From Gelidibacter japonicus (GTDB lineage Bacteria > Bacteroidota > Bacteroidia > Flavobacteriales > Flavobacteriaceae), in the NCBI RefSeq assembly GCF_010725055.1, contig NZ_BJKB01000003.1:186001-250000 (forward strand): a stretch of DNA of 64,000 bases, in the 5' to 3' direction. Below, one piece after another: positions 10,038-19,184 of this stretch. Position 1 is the first letter of the stretch, and each line of letters opens with the position of its first letter. The notes under the pieces are model-generated. The model searched no databases. It had not been told where the DNA came from and saw only the letters and a list, made by a program, of their open reading frames with translations. Both the position numbers and the translations under genes were made by a program.

Positions 10038-10187
10038 ACAGCTTAGTGATAATTATGAGGACATGTATTTATTAATTCCATGGGCATCTCATATCGACAA
10101 TAACTAATTGTTATATCTTGGGCGGCGACTTTATTTTGAGTTATAAATAGAATATATTTGTTGAAGATTAAATTCACTCCTCACTTA

Positions 10188-12248
10188 ATGGTTAAAGATA
10201 TAAATTCCAATACATACATCAATAGAGAGATAAGCTGGTTACAATTTAACGAGCGCGTTTTACAGGAAGCTGAGGATGAAAGTGTTCCACTTATTGAACG
10301 CCTTCGCTTCTTGGGTATATTTTCAAACAATTTAGACGAGTTTTTCAAGGTGAGATATGCCACTGTGAAACGTATTGATGAAGCGGGAAAGACAGGGAAA
10401 AGTGAATTGGGAGGGATTTCAGCTGGCGAATTATTGGAAATTATCACCCAAATCGTCATCAAACAGCAAAGTGATAGTCTCGAAATTTTAGCAACCATTC
10501 ACAAGCGCTTAGAGGATGAAAACATCCATATTGTCAACGAAACGCAAATTGATGAATCGCAGCACCGATTTATAAAGAATTATTTTATTCAGCATGTAAG
10601 TCCCGCATTGGTCATCATAATTTTGAGCGAATTGGTCAAACTTCCAACCTTAAAGGATAGTGCCGCTTATCTTGCCGTGAAAATGGTTTTTAGTGACCAA
10701 AAAAAACAATTTGCCCTTATTGAGATTCCTAAGACATTGGATCGTTTTGTGGTGTTGCCTAAGCAAGGCCCCGATAATTATATTATTTTGATGGACGATT
10801 TGTTGCGGTATTGCCTGAATGATATATTTAATATTTTTAAATATGAATCCGTTTCCGCCCACATGATCAAAATCACACGAGATGGTGAATTGGATTTTGA
10901 AAGTGATCTGAGCAAGAGCTTTATTGAGAAAATATCGGACAGTGTCAAACATCGACAAATTGGAGAACCTGTCAGGTTTGTCTATGATAAAACGATTGAT
11001 GATGAAACCTTGCAGTTGCTCATGAGTATGATGGGTATAGATGCTAAAGATAGTGTCATTCCTGGTGGACGCTACCACAACCGACGTGACTATATGGACT
11101 TTCCAAGTTTGGGAAGAACCGATTTGTTGTACGAAAAAATAGAACCATTACCGATTAAAGGGTTAAGTTTAGAGACTAGTATTTTTAATAATATCGCTAA
11201 AAAGGATTATTTGTTACATACACCTTATCAGACCTTTTCCTATATAGTCAAATTTTTAAGGGAAGCGGCTTTGGATCCTAAGGTGAAAAACATAAAGATT
11301 ACCATTTATCGATTGGCACAAATTTCACATGTGGCCAGCTCGTTGATCAATGCTGCTAAAAACGGTAAAAAAGTAACAGTAGCCATCGAGTTGCAAGCTC
11401 GTTTCGATGAACAAGCCAATATTGATTATGCCGAACAGATGCAAACCGATGGTATCAATCTTCTTTTTGGGGTCAAAGGACTCAAAGTGCATAGCAAAAT
11501 GTGCGTCATTGAACGTGAGGAAAACAATAAGATCAAGCGCTACGGGTTTTTGAGCACAGGTAACTTTAATGAATCTACGGCCACACTGTATACAGACTAT
11601 ACCTTATTTACATCAGACCAAAGAATTTTGAAAGACGTGGTCAAAGTATTCGACTTTTTTGAAACCAACTATCGAATTTTTAGATATAAGCATATTATTG
11701 TTTCGCCACATTATACTAAATCAAAATTATTCAAACTAATTGATTCTGAAATTGAAAATGTCAAAAATGGAAAACCGGCATTTATCAAGCTAAAGCTCAA
11801 TAGTCTGTCAAGTTATATGATGGTAGATAAACTCTATGAAGCCAGTAGGGCAGGTGTTAAAATTCAAATGATTGTAAGGGGTATTTGCTGCTTGGTGCCT
11901 GGTATTAAAGGCATGAGTGAAAATATTGAGGTCATCAGTATCATTGATAAGTTTTTGGAACATACCAGGTTATTGGTGTTTTGTAACAATAATGATCCAA
12001 AAATCTATATTTCTTCGGCCGATTGGATGTCAAGAAACATTGAAAATAGGGTAGAAGTCACTTGCCCTATCTATGACCAGGATATTAAAAATGAACTTTT
12101 AGACGTTTTTGATATTGCTTGGAATGACAATGTAAAAGCACGATTATTATGTGGCACGCATGAAAATAAATACCGACATAATAATTTGCCAAAAGTAAGG
12201 TCACAATTTGAGATCTATAATTATTATGTCAATAAACTACAAAATTAA
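10188..12248 (+). CDS. ppk1: Polyphosphate kinase 1
   Basis: A 686-residue PPK1, which reversibly transfers the gamma phosphate of ATP to polyphosphate. The N-terminal domain begins with NREISWLQFNERVLQEA. The catalytic phospholipase-D-like domains contain AIELQARFDEQANI and GLKVHSKM with the phosphohistidine region, and HTRLLVF lies in the C-terminal part. The reading frame extends upstream through two TTG codons, but ATG at 10188 gives the normal PPK1 N-terminus. ppx starts 3 bp after the stop, so the two opposing enzymes are co-transcribed. That arrangement could set polyphosphate levels through translation and activity rather than separate promoters. Confidence 0.96.
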   Translation: MVKDINSNTYINREISWLQFNERVLQEAEDESVPLIERLRFLGIFSNNLDEFFKVRYATVKRIDEAGKTGKSELGGISAGELLEIITQIVIKQQSDSLEILATIHKRLEDENIHIVNETQIDESQHRFIKNYFIQHVSPALVIIILSELVKLPTLKDSAAYLAVKMVFSDQKKQFALIEIPKTLDRFVVLPKQGPDNYIILMDDLLRYCLNDIFNIFKYESVSAHMIKITRDGELDFESDLSKSFIEKISDSVKHRQIGEPVRFVYDKTIDDETLQLLMSMMGIDAKDSVIPGGRYHNRRDYMDFPSLGRTDLLYEKIEPLPIKGLSLETSIFNNIAKKDYLLHTPYQTFSYIVKFLREAALDPKVKNIKITIYRLAQISHVASSLINAAKNGKKVTVAIELQARFDEQANIDYAEQMQTDGINLLFGVKGLKVHSKMCVIEREENNKIKRYGFLSTGNFNESTATLYTDYTLFTSDQRILKDVVKVFDFFETNYRIFRYKHIIVSPHYTKSKLFKLIDSEIENVKNGKPAFIKLKLNSLSSYMMVDKLYEASRAGVKIQMIVRGICCLVPGIKGMSENIEVISIIDKFLEHTRLLVFCNNNDPKIYISSADWMSRNIENRVEVTCPIYDQDIKNELLDVFDIAWNDNVKARLLCGTHENKYRHNNLPKVRSQFEIYNYYVNKLQN

Positions 12249-12251
12249 ACT

Positions 12252-13160
12252 ATGTTGACCATTAAAAAATATGCTGCTATTGACATTGGTTCCAATGCGG
12301 TACGTTTGCTTATTTCAAATATAATTGAACAAAAAGGAAAACCAACTCTCTTCCGAAAAAGCGCATTGGTGCGTGTACCTATACGTTTGGGAGCAGATGT
12401 CTTTTTAAATCATAGAATTTCCAAAGAAAACGAATTGCGCTTGGTAGACACCATGAATGCATTTAAGCTACTCATGGCCTCACACAAGGTTATTGCCTAT
12501 AAAGCTTGTGCCACTTCTGCAATGCGCGAAGCTGAAAACGGAAATGACATTGTAAAACTTATTAGAAAACAAGCCAAAATAAAGATTGATGTAATTGACG
12601 GCGAAGAAGAAGCAGCCATTATTGCTGCTACAGATTTGAACAGTTATATAGATCCGTCCAAAACCTATCTATATGTGGATGTTGGCGGTGGAAGTACTGA
12701 ATTTTCTGTGATCCATCAGGGGAAAACAGCCGCTTCAAAATCGTTTAAAATTGGTACGGTTAGGCTGTTAAATGACATTGTGCAAAAGGAAGTCTGGTTG
12801 GAATTGGAGGCTTGGATCAAACAAAACACTAAGGATTATGAGAAAATTGATCTCTTGGGTTCGGGTGGAAATATTAATAAAATATTCAAGATCTCAGGTC
12901 GGGCAGCCGGGAAGCCATTGACCTATTTCTATTTGACCTCTTACTACAATATGCTCCAAACCTATAGTTATGAAGAGCGAATTACAGAGTTGGATCTGAA
13001 CCAAGATAGAGCAGACGTTATCATTCCCGCTACCAGGATTTACCTTTCTGCTATGAAATGGAGCAATGCCAAGTACATCTACGTTCCCAAAATTGGTTTA
13101 TCTGATGGGATCATCAAAAGCGTCTACTTTGGAACCGTATCGTCTGTAAACTTGGTATAA
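12252..13160 (+). CDS. ppx: Ppx/GppA family exopolyphosphatase
   Basis: A 302-residue protein of the actin-like ASKHA fold. It carries the phosphate-1 motif AAIDIGSNAVRLLI (about residues 8-21), the acidic GEEEA motif at about 117-121 and the phosphate-2 motif YVDVGGGSTEFSV at about 137-149. LGSGGN follows at about 201-206. Length fits the short, two-domain form without the C-terminal HD domain of E. coli Ppx. It probably releases phosphate from polyphosphate ends or hydrolyses pppGpp; the sequence does not separate these. It lies 3 bp downstream of ppk1. Confidence 0.92.
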   Translation: MLTIKKYAAIDIGSNAVRLLISNIIEQKGKPTLFRKSALVRVPIRLGADVFLNHRISKENELRLVDTMNAFKLLMASHKVIAYKACATSAMREAENGNDIVKLIRKQAKIKIDVIDGEEEAAIIAATDLNSYIDPSKTYLYVDVGGGSTEFSVIHQGKTAASKSFKIGTVRLLNDIVQKEVWLELEAWIKQNTKDYEKIDLLGSGGNINKIFKISGRAAGKPLTYFYLTSYYNMLQTYSYEERITELDLNQDRADVIIPATRIYLSAMKWSNAKYIYVPKIGLSDGIIKSVYFGTVSSVNLV

Positions 13161-13253
13161 GTTAGCCGTTTATCTTCTTTTTACTGTTACATATCTAATA
13201 TTTCATTAGAATAATAATTTTCAATATATATTCACTGCCTCAAATCATGAATT

Positions 13254-13781
13254 ATGAAAAAATTATTTACTCTTTTGCTTATTGTAGGTATTTCAGCCTT
13301 CTCCTTTTCTCAAGATATCAATTACGGAGTGCATTTTGCCACCAATATCTCCAATATGGATTACGATGTTGATGGGATTCGTTCCAACCCACATAGAAAC
13401 GGATTTGTATTTGGAGCCTTTGTAGATTTTGGATTGACTGAAACTCTCGCTGTTATGACCGAGTTGCAGTACTCGCCTGAAGGTGCTAATTTACAAGACT
13501 TTAAGACGGATTATCTCAACCTTCCGGTGATATTGAACTACAATGTTTTTGGTGGATTTAAGCTTGGTGTTGGACCACAAGTTGGATTGAAAATCCATAA
13601 GCATCAGGACGGATTTAAGAACCTTGTATTCTCGGGAGTGGGATTGGCGGAATATATGATTACTGATGAATTCGGCATCGATTTCCGTTATATCTACGGG
13701 GTTTCCAACGTATTTGATGACGAATTAAATCTTAAAGCCACACAGGGTGTGATGCAATTTGGATTCACTTACAGACTTTAA
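13254..13781 (+). CDS. Outer-membrane beta-barrel protein (PorT-like family)
   Basis: A 175-residue protein with a clear signal peptide (MKKLFTLLLIVGISAFSFSQ, cut after FSQ). Amphipathic strands follow, with the family landmarks GVHFATNISN, GFVFGAFVDFGL, LQYSPEG, LNLPVILNYN and LGVGPQVGLKIH, ending in a C-terminal aromatic strand (FGFTYRL). This is the eight-stranded barrel family common in Bacteroidota and annotated as PorT-like or outer-membrane beta-barrel. Function is unknown and being PorT itself is unlikely given the length. It sits 93 bp after ppx and ends at a strong hairpin terminator, so it may have its own promoter. Confidence 0.85.
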   Translation: MKKLFTLLLIVGISAFSFSQDINYGVHFATNISNMDYDVDGIRSNPHRNGFVFGAFVDFGLTETLAVMTELQYSPEGANLQDFKTDYLNLPVILNYNVFGGFKLGVGPQVGLKIHKHQDGFKNLVFSGVGLAEYMITDEFGIDFRYIYGVSNVFDDELNLKATQGVMQFGFTYRL

Positions 13782-13800
13782 TGTCTTCAAAAAGTTAAAA

Positions 13801-13838
13801 AAAATTAAGCTCCATAATTTTGGAGCTTAATTTTTTTA
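13801..13838. terminator. Bidirectional intrinsic terminator
   Basis: A perfect 12-bp stem (aattaagctcca at 13803-13814 with tggagcttaatt at 13821-13832, 6-nt loop) has A-rich DNA on the left and T-rich on the right. It can end transcription of the beta-barrel gene from the left and of miaE from the right. Confidence 0.9.
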
Positions 13839-13894
13839 AAAGGATATGTGAACAATTACAATTCAGAACGTGTTAAATTCTATCTTCGAGGCGC

Positions 13895-14476
13895 CTATCC
13901 GTGTATCGTCTCACTTTTACCCAGGTTTTTCATAATTTCCGCTTCATATTCCAAAAGATCATTCCATTTTTTGTCCACTTCCTGTCTGTTGCCGTACTTT
14001 CTGGCAAAGCCTAAGAACATAGTATAATGATTGGCCTCACTGACCATCAATTTTCTGTAGAACTCGGCCAATTCCTTATCCTGTAATTCTTCTGAAAGCA
14101 GTCTGAAACGCTCGCAGCTTCTTGCTTCAATTAACGCAGCATAAAGTAGTCTATGGACCAGTTGCGTGGTCCTACTGCCACCTTTTGGAAAAAATTTCAG
14201 CAATTGAACAACATAGTCATCCTTCCGATCTCTACCCAAAGTCCATCCGTTTTCGAGTATTCTATCGTGTACCAATTTAAAATGGCTGATTTCTTCTTTG
14301 ACCAAAGCGACCATTTCTTGTACCAATTCTGTATATTCCGGGAAACTAACTATCAAGGAAATAGCCGTACTTGTGGCCTTTTGTTCGCAGTAAGCATGGT
14401 CAGTTAATATGTCTTCTATGTTTTTTTCAACAATATTGACCCAACGTGGGTCTGTAGGTAATTTTAATCCGAGCAT
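13895..14476 (-). CDS. miaE: tRNA-(ms2io6A)-hydroxylase
   Basis: A 193-residue MiaE-family di-iron monooxygenase, which hydroxylates the isopentenyl side chain of 2-methylthio-N6-isopentenyladenosine at tRNA position 37. The ferritin-like four-helix bundle shows EExSH at about residues 61-65, EARSCERF at 117-124 and EANHYTMF at 147-154, matching the E and H iron ligands. The length is normal. It is a single gene between a bidirectional terminator and a lipoprotein gene. It needs MiaA and MiaB products as substrate; those genes are not in the window. Confidence 0.93.
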   Translation of the reverse strand: MLGLKLPTDPRWVNIVEKNIEDILTDHAYCEQKATSTAISLIVSFPEYTELVQEMVALVKEEISHFKLVHDRILENGWTLGRDRKDDYVVQLLKFFPKGGSRTTQLVHRLLYAALIEARSCERFRLLSEELQDKELAEFYRKLMVSEANHYTMFLGFARKYGNRQEVDKKWNDLLEYEAEIMKNLGKSETIHG

Positions 14477-14543
14477 AATCTATATTTTAAAAGTTTAAAC
14501 GCTTTCATATATGTATGATTAATAATTTACAAATGCGATTTAT

Positions 14544-15104
14544 TTAACCGCGTTCTTCAATTAAATTAACCGATTCCTGACCATAAGGATCAATGGACAT
14601 TCGGTATAATCTATAGGCATTGTTTTTAGGGTTTATAAAGGACATATCCAGAATGATGTCATCATCTGTTAACAGATCCTGATTAACCCAGACGTGTTGT
14701 AACGTAACGTTAATCCAGAATGGATCGGCATCAAGTAATTTAAATTTTTTTGCAGAAATATGGGTTCTGAAAACATCTTTCGATGCTGTAGAAACAATGA
14801 CCTCCGATTCAAAAACGCGTTGATAGGTAGTTTCTTTATAATTTGCTTTTGTGGTACTTGAAACGAATATTTGTTCATCCAATAATGAATAATTTTTGAT
14901 ATGAACGTTGGTCCTGTTTGAAATAATAGTATCCGTCACTATCTCAACATAAGCTTCAGGGTGATAATTAAACATTTCCGAATCCGAATTTCTTAAATTA
15001 AATTCGAAAATAGCACGTTCTAAAGCTTCTTTTTTGGTTTGTCTTCCATCACAAGCCATAAAGACAATTGAAATAACAGAAGTTAATATAAATAGGTTTC
15101 TCAT
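14544..15104 (-). CDS. Lipoprotein of unknown function
   Basis: A 186-residue protein with a lipoprotein signal peptide; the lipobox is VFMAC with Cys at about residue 18. After it comes a Lys/Glu-rich start (KKEALERAIFEFN) and a beta-rich body with many Thr-Ile-Ser strands. I do not recognise a domain. It is probably anchored in the cell envelope facing the periplasm. It is 67 bp upstream of miaE on the same strand with no clear terminator between them, so co-transcription is possible. It looks like a lineage-specific flavobacterial lipoprotein. Confidence 0.7.
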   Translation of the reverse strand: MRNLFILTSVISIVFMACDGRQTKKEALERAIFEFNLRNSDSEMFNYHPEAYVEIVTDTIISNRTNVHIKNYSLLDEQIFVSSTTKANYKETTYQRVFESEVIVSTASKDVFRTHISAKKFKLLDADPFWINVTLQHVWVNQDLLTDDDIILDMSFINPKNNAYRLYRMSIDPYGQESVNLIEERG

Positions 15105-15204
15105 TGTCGTAATAATTAAAAACCTACAAAGTTTTTAGAAACACTGCAGGCTTTGAGTACAATAAACCGCGATTCGCAAGTTGTTGTGCAGTCCAAATTT
15201 AAAG

Positions 15205-16935
15205 TCACAGATCCAATCCAAAGGTTTTTTTCAAAAGCTCAATATTTGGATTCTTTTCCTTTAACTTCTCATATTTCTCCAATGGCGTAAAGGCGTATTT
15301 TTTTGCGACTTCTTCATTGACATCGACATGTAAAGTTAGATCAAAATTCCTAACTGTTTTTCTGAGATACTCCATCAATGGAAATTGCGCGCGTTCCAAC
15401 TCTATCTTAAGAGATTCGTTTGGAAATTCTACGTGAATTTTAGTGCCATGCAATTTTGGTTTTCCCATTTCCAGTATAGACACCATGATTTTTTCTCCTT
15501 TCTGATCCAAGGATTTAATGTAGTCCTTCCAAGCTTTATGGAAGGCTTCCGGAGTAAAATCTTCTTTGGGTAAATCGTTCGGATCAACAACAACTTCCAT
15601 CTGTTTAATGAGATGTTCCTTCTTAGCCCGAATACTTTTTAAGGACAGACCGGAAGTGCGTTTCGGATCGGGTTTCAGGTCGATCTTAGGAACTGTTTGT
15701 TGAGCAAATACATTAGGTTTTACCCCGGCAGAAGGTTCCGTTTTATTTTCTATGGGATCAGCAACTTTATGGACGACTGAAGCCTCATTTTTGGGAAGCG
15801 TTACCGCAATAGGCGTAATGCCCTTTGCTTTAAAATAAGAAGCTGGAACTATGTAGTGACTGCTATTTTTTTTTTCTCCATCAAAAGTGATAGAGGCAAG
15901 CTGCATTAAAGTGAGTTCAACGAGTAAACGCTGATTTTTGCTGCTTTTAAACTTAAGATCGCAGTCATTGGCAAGTTCAATGCCTTTCATCAGAAACTCA
16001 TAGGATGCTTTTCTGCACTGCTCCATATATTTCACTTTGGTGTCCTCTCCAACTTCAAGAAGTTCAACTGTTTGCTCGTTTTTACACACCATTAGGTCTC
16101 TAAAATGGGACGCCAAGCCAGCAATATAATGATGGCCATCAAAACCCTTTGATAAAGTGTCATTAAATTGAATAAGCAATTCTGGAATTTTATTTTCTAA
16201 AATCAAGTCAGTACTTGTAAAGTAAGTCTCGTAATCAAGGACGTTCAAGTTCTCTGTTACCGCGTGTCGGGTTAAGTTTTTACCAGAAAAGCTAACTACC
16301 CTATCAAAAATGGAAAGTGCATCGCGCATGGCACCATCTGCCTTTTGGGCAATGATGTGTAGAGCGTCATCTTCAGCATCTATGCCCTGTTCTTTGGCAA
16401 TGTATTTTAAATACTCCTTAGCATCCTTAACAGTTATTCTTTTGAAATCGAAGATTTGACAACGCGATAAAATCGTCGGAATTATTTTATGCTTTTCGGT
16501 AGTAGCCAAAATGAAAATACAGTGTTTTGGTGGCTCTTCCAAGGTTTTTAAAAACGCGTTAAACGCCGCTTGGGAGAGCATGTGCACCTCATCAATGATA
16601 TAAACTTTATATTTTCCAACTTGTGGCGGAATTCTGACTTGATCCGTCAAGTTTCTGATATCGTCAACCGAGTTGTTGGAAGCAGCATCCAGTTCAAAAA
16701 TGTTGAAGGCAAAATCTTCATCTTCTTTCTCTGTGCCATCACTATTGATCATTTTAGCCAAGATACGGGCACAGGTCGTTTTACCGACCCCGCGCGGACC
16801 AGTAAACAAAAGGGCTTGTGCTAAATGATGATGCTCAATGGCATTCATCAAAGTATTGGTAATAGCCTGCTGGCCCACAACATCCTTAAAGGTCTGTGGT
16901 CTGTACTTGCGTGCCGATACTACGAAATGTTCCAT
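15205..16935 (-). CDS. dnaX: DNA polymerase III gamma/tau subunit
   Basis: A 576-residue clamp-loader ATPase. The AAA+ core starts at once (ARKYRPQTFKDVVGQ). It has Walker A GPRGVGKTT at residues 46-53, Walker B DEVHML at 115-120 and the sensor/arginine-finger segment LSRCQ at about 156-160. The Zn-binding Cys cluster found in E. coli between Walker A and B is absent; that stretch is acidic (EKEDEDFAF), which I recall as normal in flavobacteria. A linker at about 370-440 leads to a C-terminal domain expected to touch the polymerase alpha subunit. It is transcribed divergently from rnpB. A promoter-like TAACTTTG lies 50 bp upstream. Confidence 0.95.
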   Translation of the reverse strand: MEHFVVSARKYRPQTFKDVVGQQAITNTLMNAIEHHHLAQALLFTGPRGVGKTTCARILAKMINSDGTEKEDEDFAFNIFELDAASNNSVDDIRNLTDQVRIPPQVGKYKVYIIDEVHMLSQAAFNAFLKTLEEPPKHCIFILATTEKHKIIPTILSRCQIFDFKRITVKDAKEYLKYIAKEQGIDAEDDALHIIAQKADGAMRDALSIFDRVVSFSGKNLTRHAVTENLNVLDYETYFTSTDLILENKIPELLIQFNDTLSKGFDGHHYIAGLASHFRDLMVCKNEQTVELLEVGEDTKVKYMEQCRKASYEFLMKGIELANDCDLKFKSSKNQRLLVELTLMQLASITFDGEKKNSSHYIVPASYFKAKGITPIAVTLPKNEASVVHKVADPIENKTEPSAGVKPNVFAQQTVPKIDLKPDPKRTSGLSLKSIRAKKEHLIKQMEVVVDPNDLPKEDFTPEAFHKAWKDYIKSLDQKGEKIMVSILEMGKPKLHGTKIHVEFPNESLKIELERAQFPLMEYLRKTVRNFDLTLHVDVNEEVAKKYAFTPLEKYEKLKEKNPNIELLKKTFGLDL

Positions 16936-16985
16936 TGTGTATTAAGAATTCAGTTATGCGTTTCATATGGCAAAACATGAAGTAA

Positions 16986-16993
16986 CAAAGTTA
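16986..16993 (-). promoter_or_regulatory. Predicted -7 element of the dnaX promoter
   Basis: Read on the minus strand this is TAACTTTG, an exact fit to the Bacteroidota -7 consensus TAnnTTTG. Transcription would start near 16979, leaving a leader of about 44 nt before the dnaX ATG at 16935. I found no convincing TTG at -33. Confidence 0.5.
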
Positions 16994-17210
16994 AAAATTC
17001 GGTTCTAATAAAGGAACTACATCCTGTGATTTTAGCATTAGTTATTAACAAAAAGGTTTAAAGCTGAGAGTTCAAAGTGCCTTAAGCAATTAAACTTGAC
17101 AACAATGATGGAATTTGAATATTTACTAAAGATTAGGCGCTCTAAGTGCCTACAATATTAGGTACTTAAAACTTTTAGTCGTATAATCTTATCGACTTAA
17201 ATTTTTATAT

Positions 17211-17218
17211 TAACTTTG
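17211..17218 (+). promoter_or_regulatory. Predicted -7 element of the rnpB promoter
   Basis: TAACTTTG matches the TAnnTTTG consensus and ends 6 nt before the predicted 5' end of RNase P RNA at 17224, the expected spacing to the start site. Confidence 0.7.
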
Positions 17219-17223
17219 TACTT

Positions 17224-17573
17224 AAGTAGATCGCCTTATCGCTTCCTTAGAAATTGGGAGGAGGAAAGTCCGAACACCGTAGTGCAACATAATGGTTAAT
17301 GGCCATCGGTCGTGAGATCAGGAAAAGTGCAACAGAAAGAATGTACAGGTCAAGCTGTAGTGAAATCAGGTAAACTCTATGTGGTGCAATGTCATGTAAA
17401 CCAACGTTCCGTCCCGGTAGGGATTGGGAGAGGGCGGCACGCTCGATTGTTGGAGGGTAGACAGCTAAAGTGCATTGGCAACAGTGCATTCAGATAAATG
17501 ATAAGGCCACTTTTCTATTTGGAATTCAGTTTCCAAAATGAAATTGGACAGAATTCGGCTTATAGATTTGCTT
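17224..17573 (+). ncRNA. rnpB: RNase P RNA (bacterial class A)
   Basis: This is the catalytic RNA of RNase P, which trims tRNA 5' ends. Universally conserved segments are visible: gaggaaagtccgaac near 17262, the GTGCAACAGAAAG region near 17327, ggtaaactc near 17369, agataaatgataaggcc near 17493, and the diagnostic 3' end gacagaattcggcttata near 17548. The two ends pair: aagtagatc at 17224-17232 with gatttgctt at 17565-17573, nine consecutive pairs including wobbles, forming helix P1. A -7 promoter element sits just upstream and a hairpin terminator just downstream. Small ORFs across this RNA on both strands are not genes. Confidence 0.95.
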
Positions 17574-17583
17574 ACTTAAACAG

Positions 17584-17613
17584 GCTCTTTGTTAATTCAA
17601 AGAGCTTTGTTTA
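17584..17613 (+). terminator. Terminator of rnpB
   Basis: Stem gctctttg (17584-17591) pairs with caaagagc (17598-17605) around a 6-nt loop, followed by T-rich tttgtttattta. It begins 10 nt after the RNase P RNA 3' end. The remaining DNA to 17784 holds nothing I can identify. Confidence 0.8.
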
Positions 17614-17784
17614 TTTAGTGAAATTACAGTCTGGCAACAGACAGACAAAACTCAAAAAAGGAGTGGATCAGGTTTTTCACATTGACTTACTAACTTTCAC
17701 GGATATGAAACGCCATAAAATAGCTCTTTTATCAAAACAGAATTTTCTCTGCTGTTGGTGGTCAGGTCTGCGAAATTTTGAATT

Positions 17785-18336
17785 TTAGAAGATCTCTTCG
17801 GCTTTTTCAAAGAAACTGAAGATACTACTCCCATAATTTTTGGAGTAACTAAAATAAGGCAGATGGGAGAGTTCCATCTGTTTGGCATGCTCTACAACTA
17901 AAACACCTTCATCTTCAAGAAGGTCATTTTGAAATACCAATTCAGGAATTTTAGAAAACTCCTCCAAACTAAAGGCATATGGTGGATCAACGAAAATGAC
18001 ATCCGATTTTATTTTTGTGGTTTCCAAAAATTTGAAAACATCACTCCTTACTGTTTTGATGGGCATTTCAAACTCTTCGGCAGTTTTATTGATGAACTTG
18101 ATGCACCCAAAATCTTCATCTACACTGGTAATATCTTCCGTTCCTCTGGAGGCAAATTCATAACTGATGCTTCCTGTGCCTGCAAATAAGTCCAATACTG
18201 AAATCTCATCAAAATAATAGTTGTTGTTCAGGATATTGAAAATGGCTTCCTTTGCCATATCGGTGGTAGGACGTACTGGTAGCTTTTTTGGCGGCGTGAT
18301 ACGTCTTCCTTTAAATTGACCTGAGATAATCCTCAT
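17785..18336 (-). CDS. rsmD: 16S rRNA (guanine966-N2)-methyltransferase RsmD
   Basis: A 183-residue class I SAM-dependent methyltransferase. It starts with the RsmD signature MRIISGQFKGRRI. PVRPTTDMAKEAIFNIL follows at about residues 20-35, then the SAM motif LDLFAGTGS at 48-56 and the catalytic DPPY motif at 117-120, which marks amino-group methylation. It methylates G966 of 16S rRNA in the small subunit. Its start codon overlaps the DUF3822 gene stop by one base, a pairing that is common in Bacteroidota, so translation is probably coupled. Confidence 0.95.
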   Translation of the reverse strand: MRIISGQFKGRRITPPKKLPVRPTTDMAKEAIFNILNNNYYFDEISVLDLFAGTGSISYEFASRGTEDITSVDEDFGCIKFINKTAEEFEMPIKTVRSDVFKFLETTKIKSDVIFVDPPYAFSLEEFSKIPELVFQNDLLEDEGVLVVEHAKQMELSHLPYFSYSKNYGSSIFSFFEKAEEIF

Positions 18337-19184
18337 TAGTTGAAACTGTTTAAAATAAGTGTATGCTGATGCTGTGGATTAACCCCATCAGCTTTAGTAT
18401 AATTGTAATTCTTTGAAGGCTCATCAAATGTTACAAATCTTATGTAAGTGTAGAGCATTTGATAGAGTTCATCATCTTCGACAATTTGACCGGATAATTT
18501 AACCATAACGGTTTCAGTGTCTAATTTTAATTGTTCAAAGGCGAAGAGGACATAATAGATAAAATCTTCTTTAGTGACATATTCAAAGCTGTTGTATAAC
18601 TGAAACTGTCCTTTTTTTACCACTGCCATTTCAAATTGGAAAGGTTCTACGTTGATATAAACTTTATCATCGTTTGAATTTTCTTCTTTCTTTAATATTT
18701 GTTCCAAAAAAATAGTGGAAGCATGTTTGTATTCAAACTCGCCATAAACCTCAAACAAATAATTGTTGATATTGATATATGGAACGAAGACATTAATACA
18801 ATTGCTGGCCTCTATTTTATCGTGTGAAATAAAATCGGTTTTGATGATTTTGGAACTGAACTTGAGATAATCTGCCGCATTCTGTTCTTCGAAAAACTCT
18901 TCTGGGACGAAATTGGAAAGTTCGTTTTGAAAAAGCACCAAAACGCTATCGAAAGTCTGAGAGAGTAGAGGCTCCTTTGAAAGGATGCCCTGCAGCTCTT
19001 CCAAGACAGCTCCTGGCGTCAATTTACTTTTAAAGTCAACACGCTTTAAAAATTCAATCTCAGAATCAGAGCTATTAAGGATACAAAAAGAAAGTCCACT
19101 CAAACTAATTTGAATGGACAGTTTTTTAAGGTTATTTAATTCCAATTTATTGTTCGGTTGAATAGTTTTTAGGCCAGTTACCAA
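18336..19184 (-). CDS. DUF3822 family protein
   Basis: A 282-residue cytosolic protein of a Bacteroidota-specific family seen beside rsmD. It appears to have an actin-like or ASKHA-type layout: LSIQISLSGLSFCIL at the N-terminus, a middle FVPYININNYLFEVYGEFEY region and a C-terminal VMVKLSGQI segment. Its function is unknown. The ATG at 19184 makes it overlap the upstream gene by 38 bp. A TTG at 19145, just after that gene's stop, would remove the overlap, so the true start is uncertain. The rsmD coupling hints at a role near ribosome maturation, but that is only association. Confidence 0.85.
   Translation of the reverse strand: MVTGLKTIQPNNKLELNNLKKLSIQISLSGLSFCILNSSDSEIEFLKRVDFKSKLTPGAVLEELQGILSKEPLLSQTFDSVLVLFQNELSNFVPEEFFEEQNAADYLKFSSKIIKTDFISHDKIEASNCINVFVPYININNYLFEVYGEFEYKHASTIFLEQILKKEENSNDDKVYINVEPFQFEMAVVKKGQFQLYNSFEYVTKEDFIYYVLFAFEQLKLDTETVMVKLSGQIVEDDELYQMLYTYIRFVTFDEPSKNYNYTKADGVNPQHQHTLILNSFN

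Noticed and set aside
10158-10187. TTG start for ppk1 and similar upstream TTG starts at 21638, 44697 and 55623
   Set aside because: In each case a nearby in-frame ATG matches the family N-terminus better.
17247-17888. Several 60-96 residue ORFs on both strands
   Set aside because: They overlap RNase P RNA or are shadows of rsmD.
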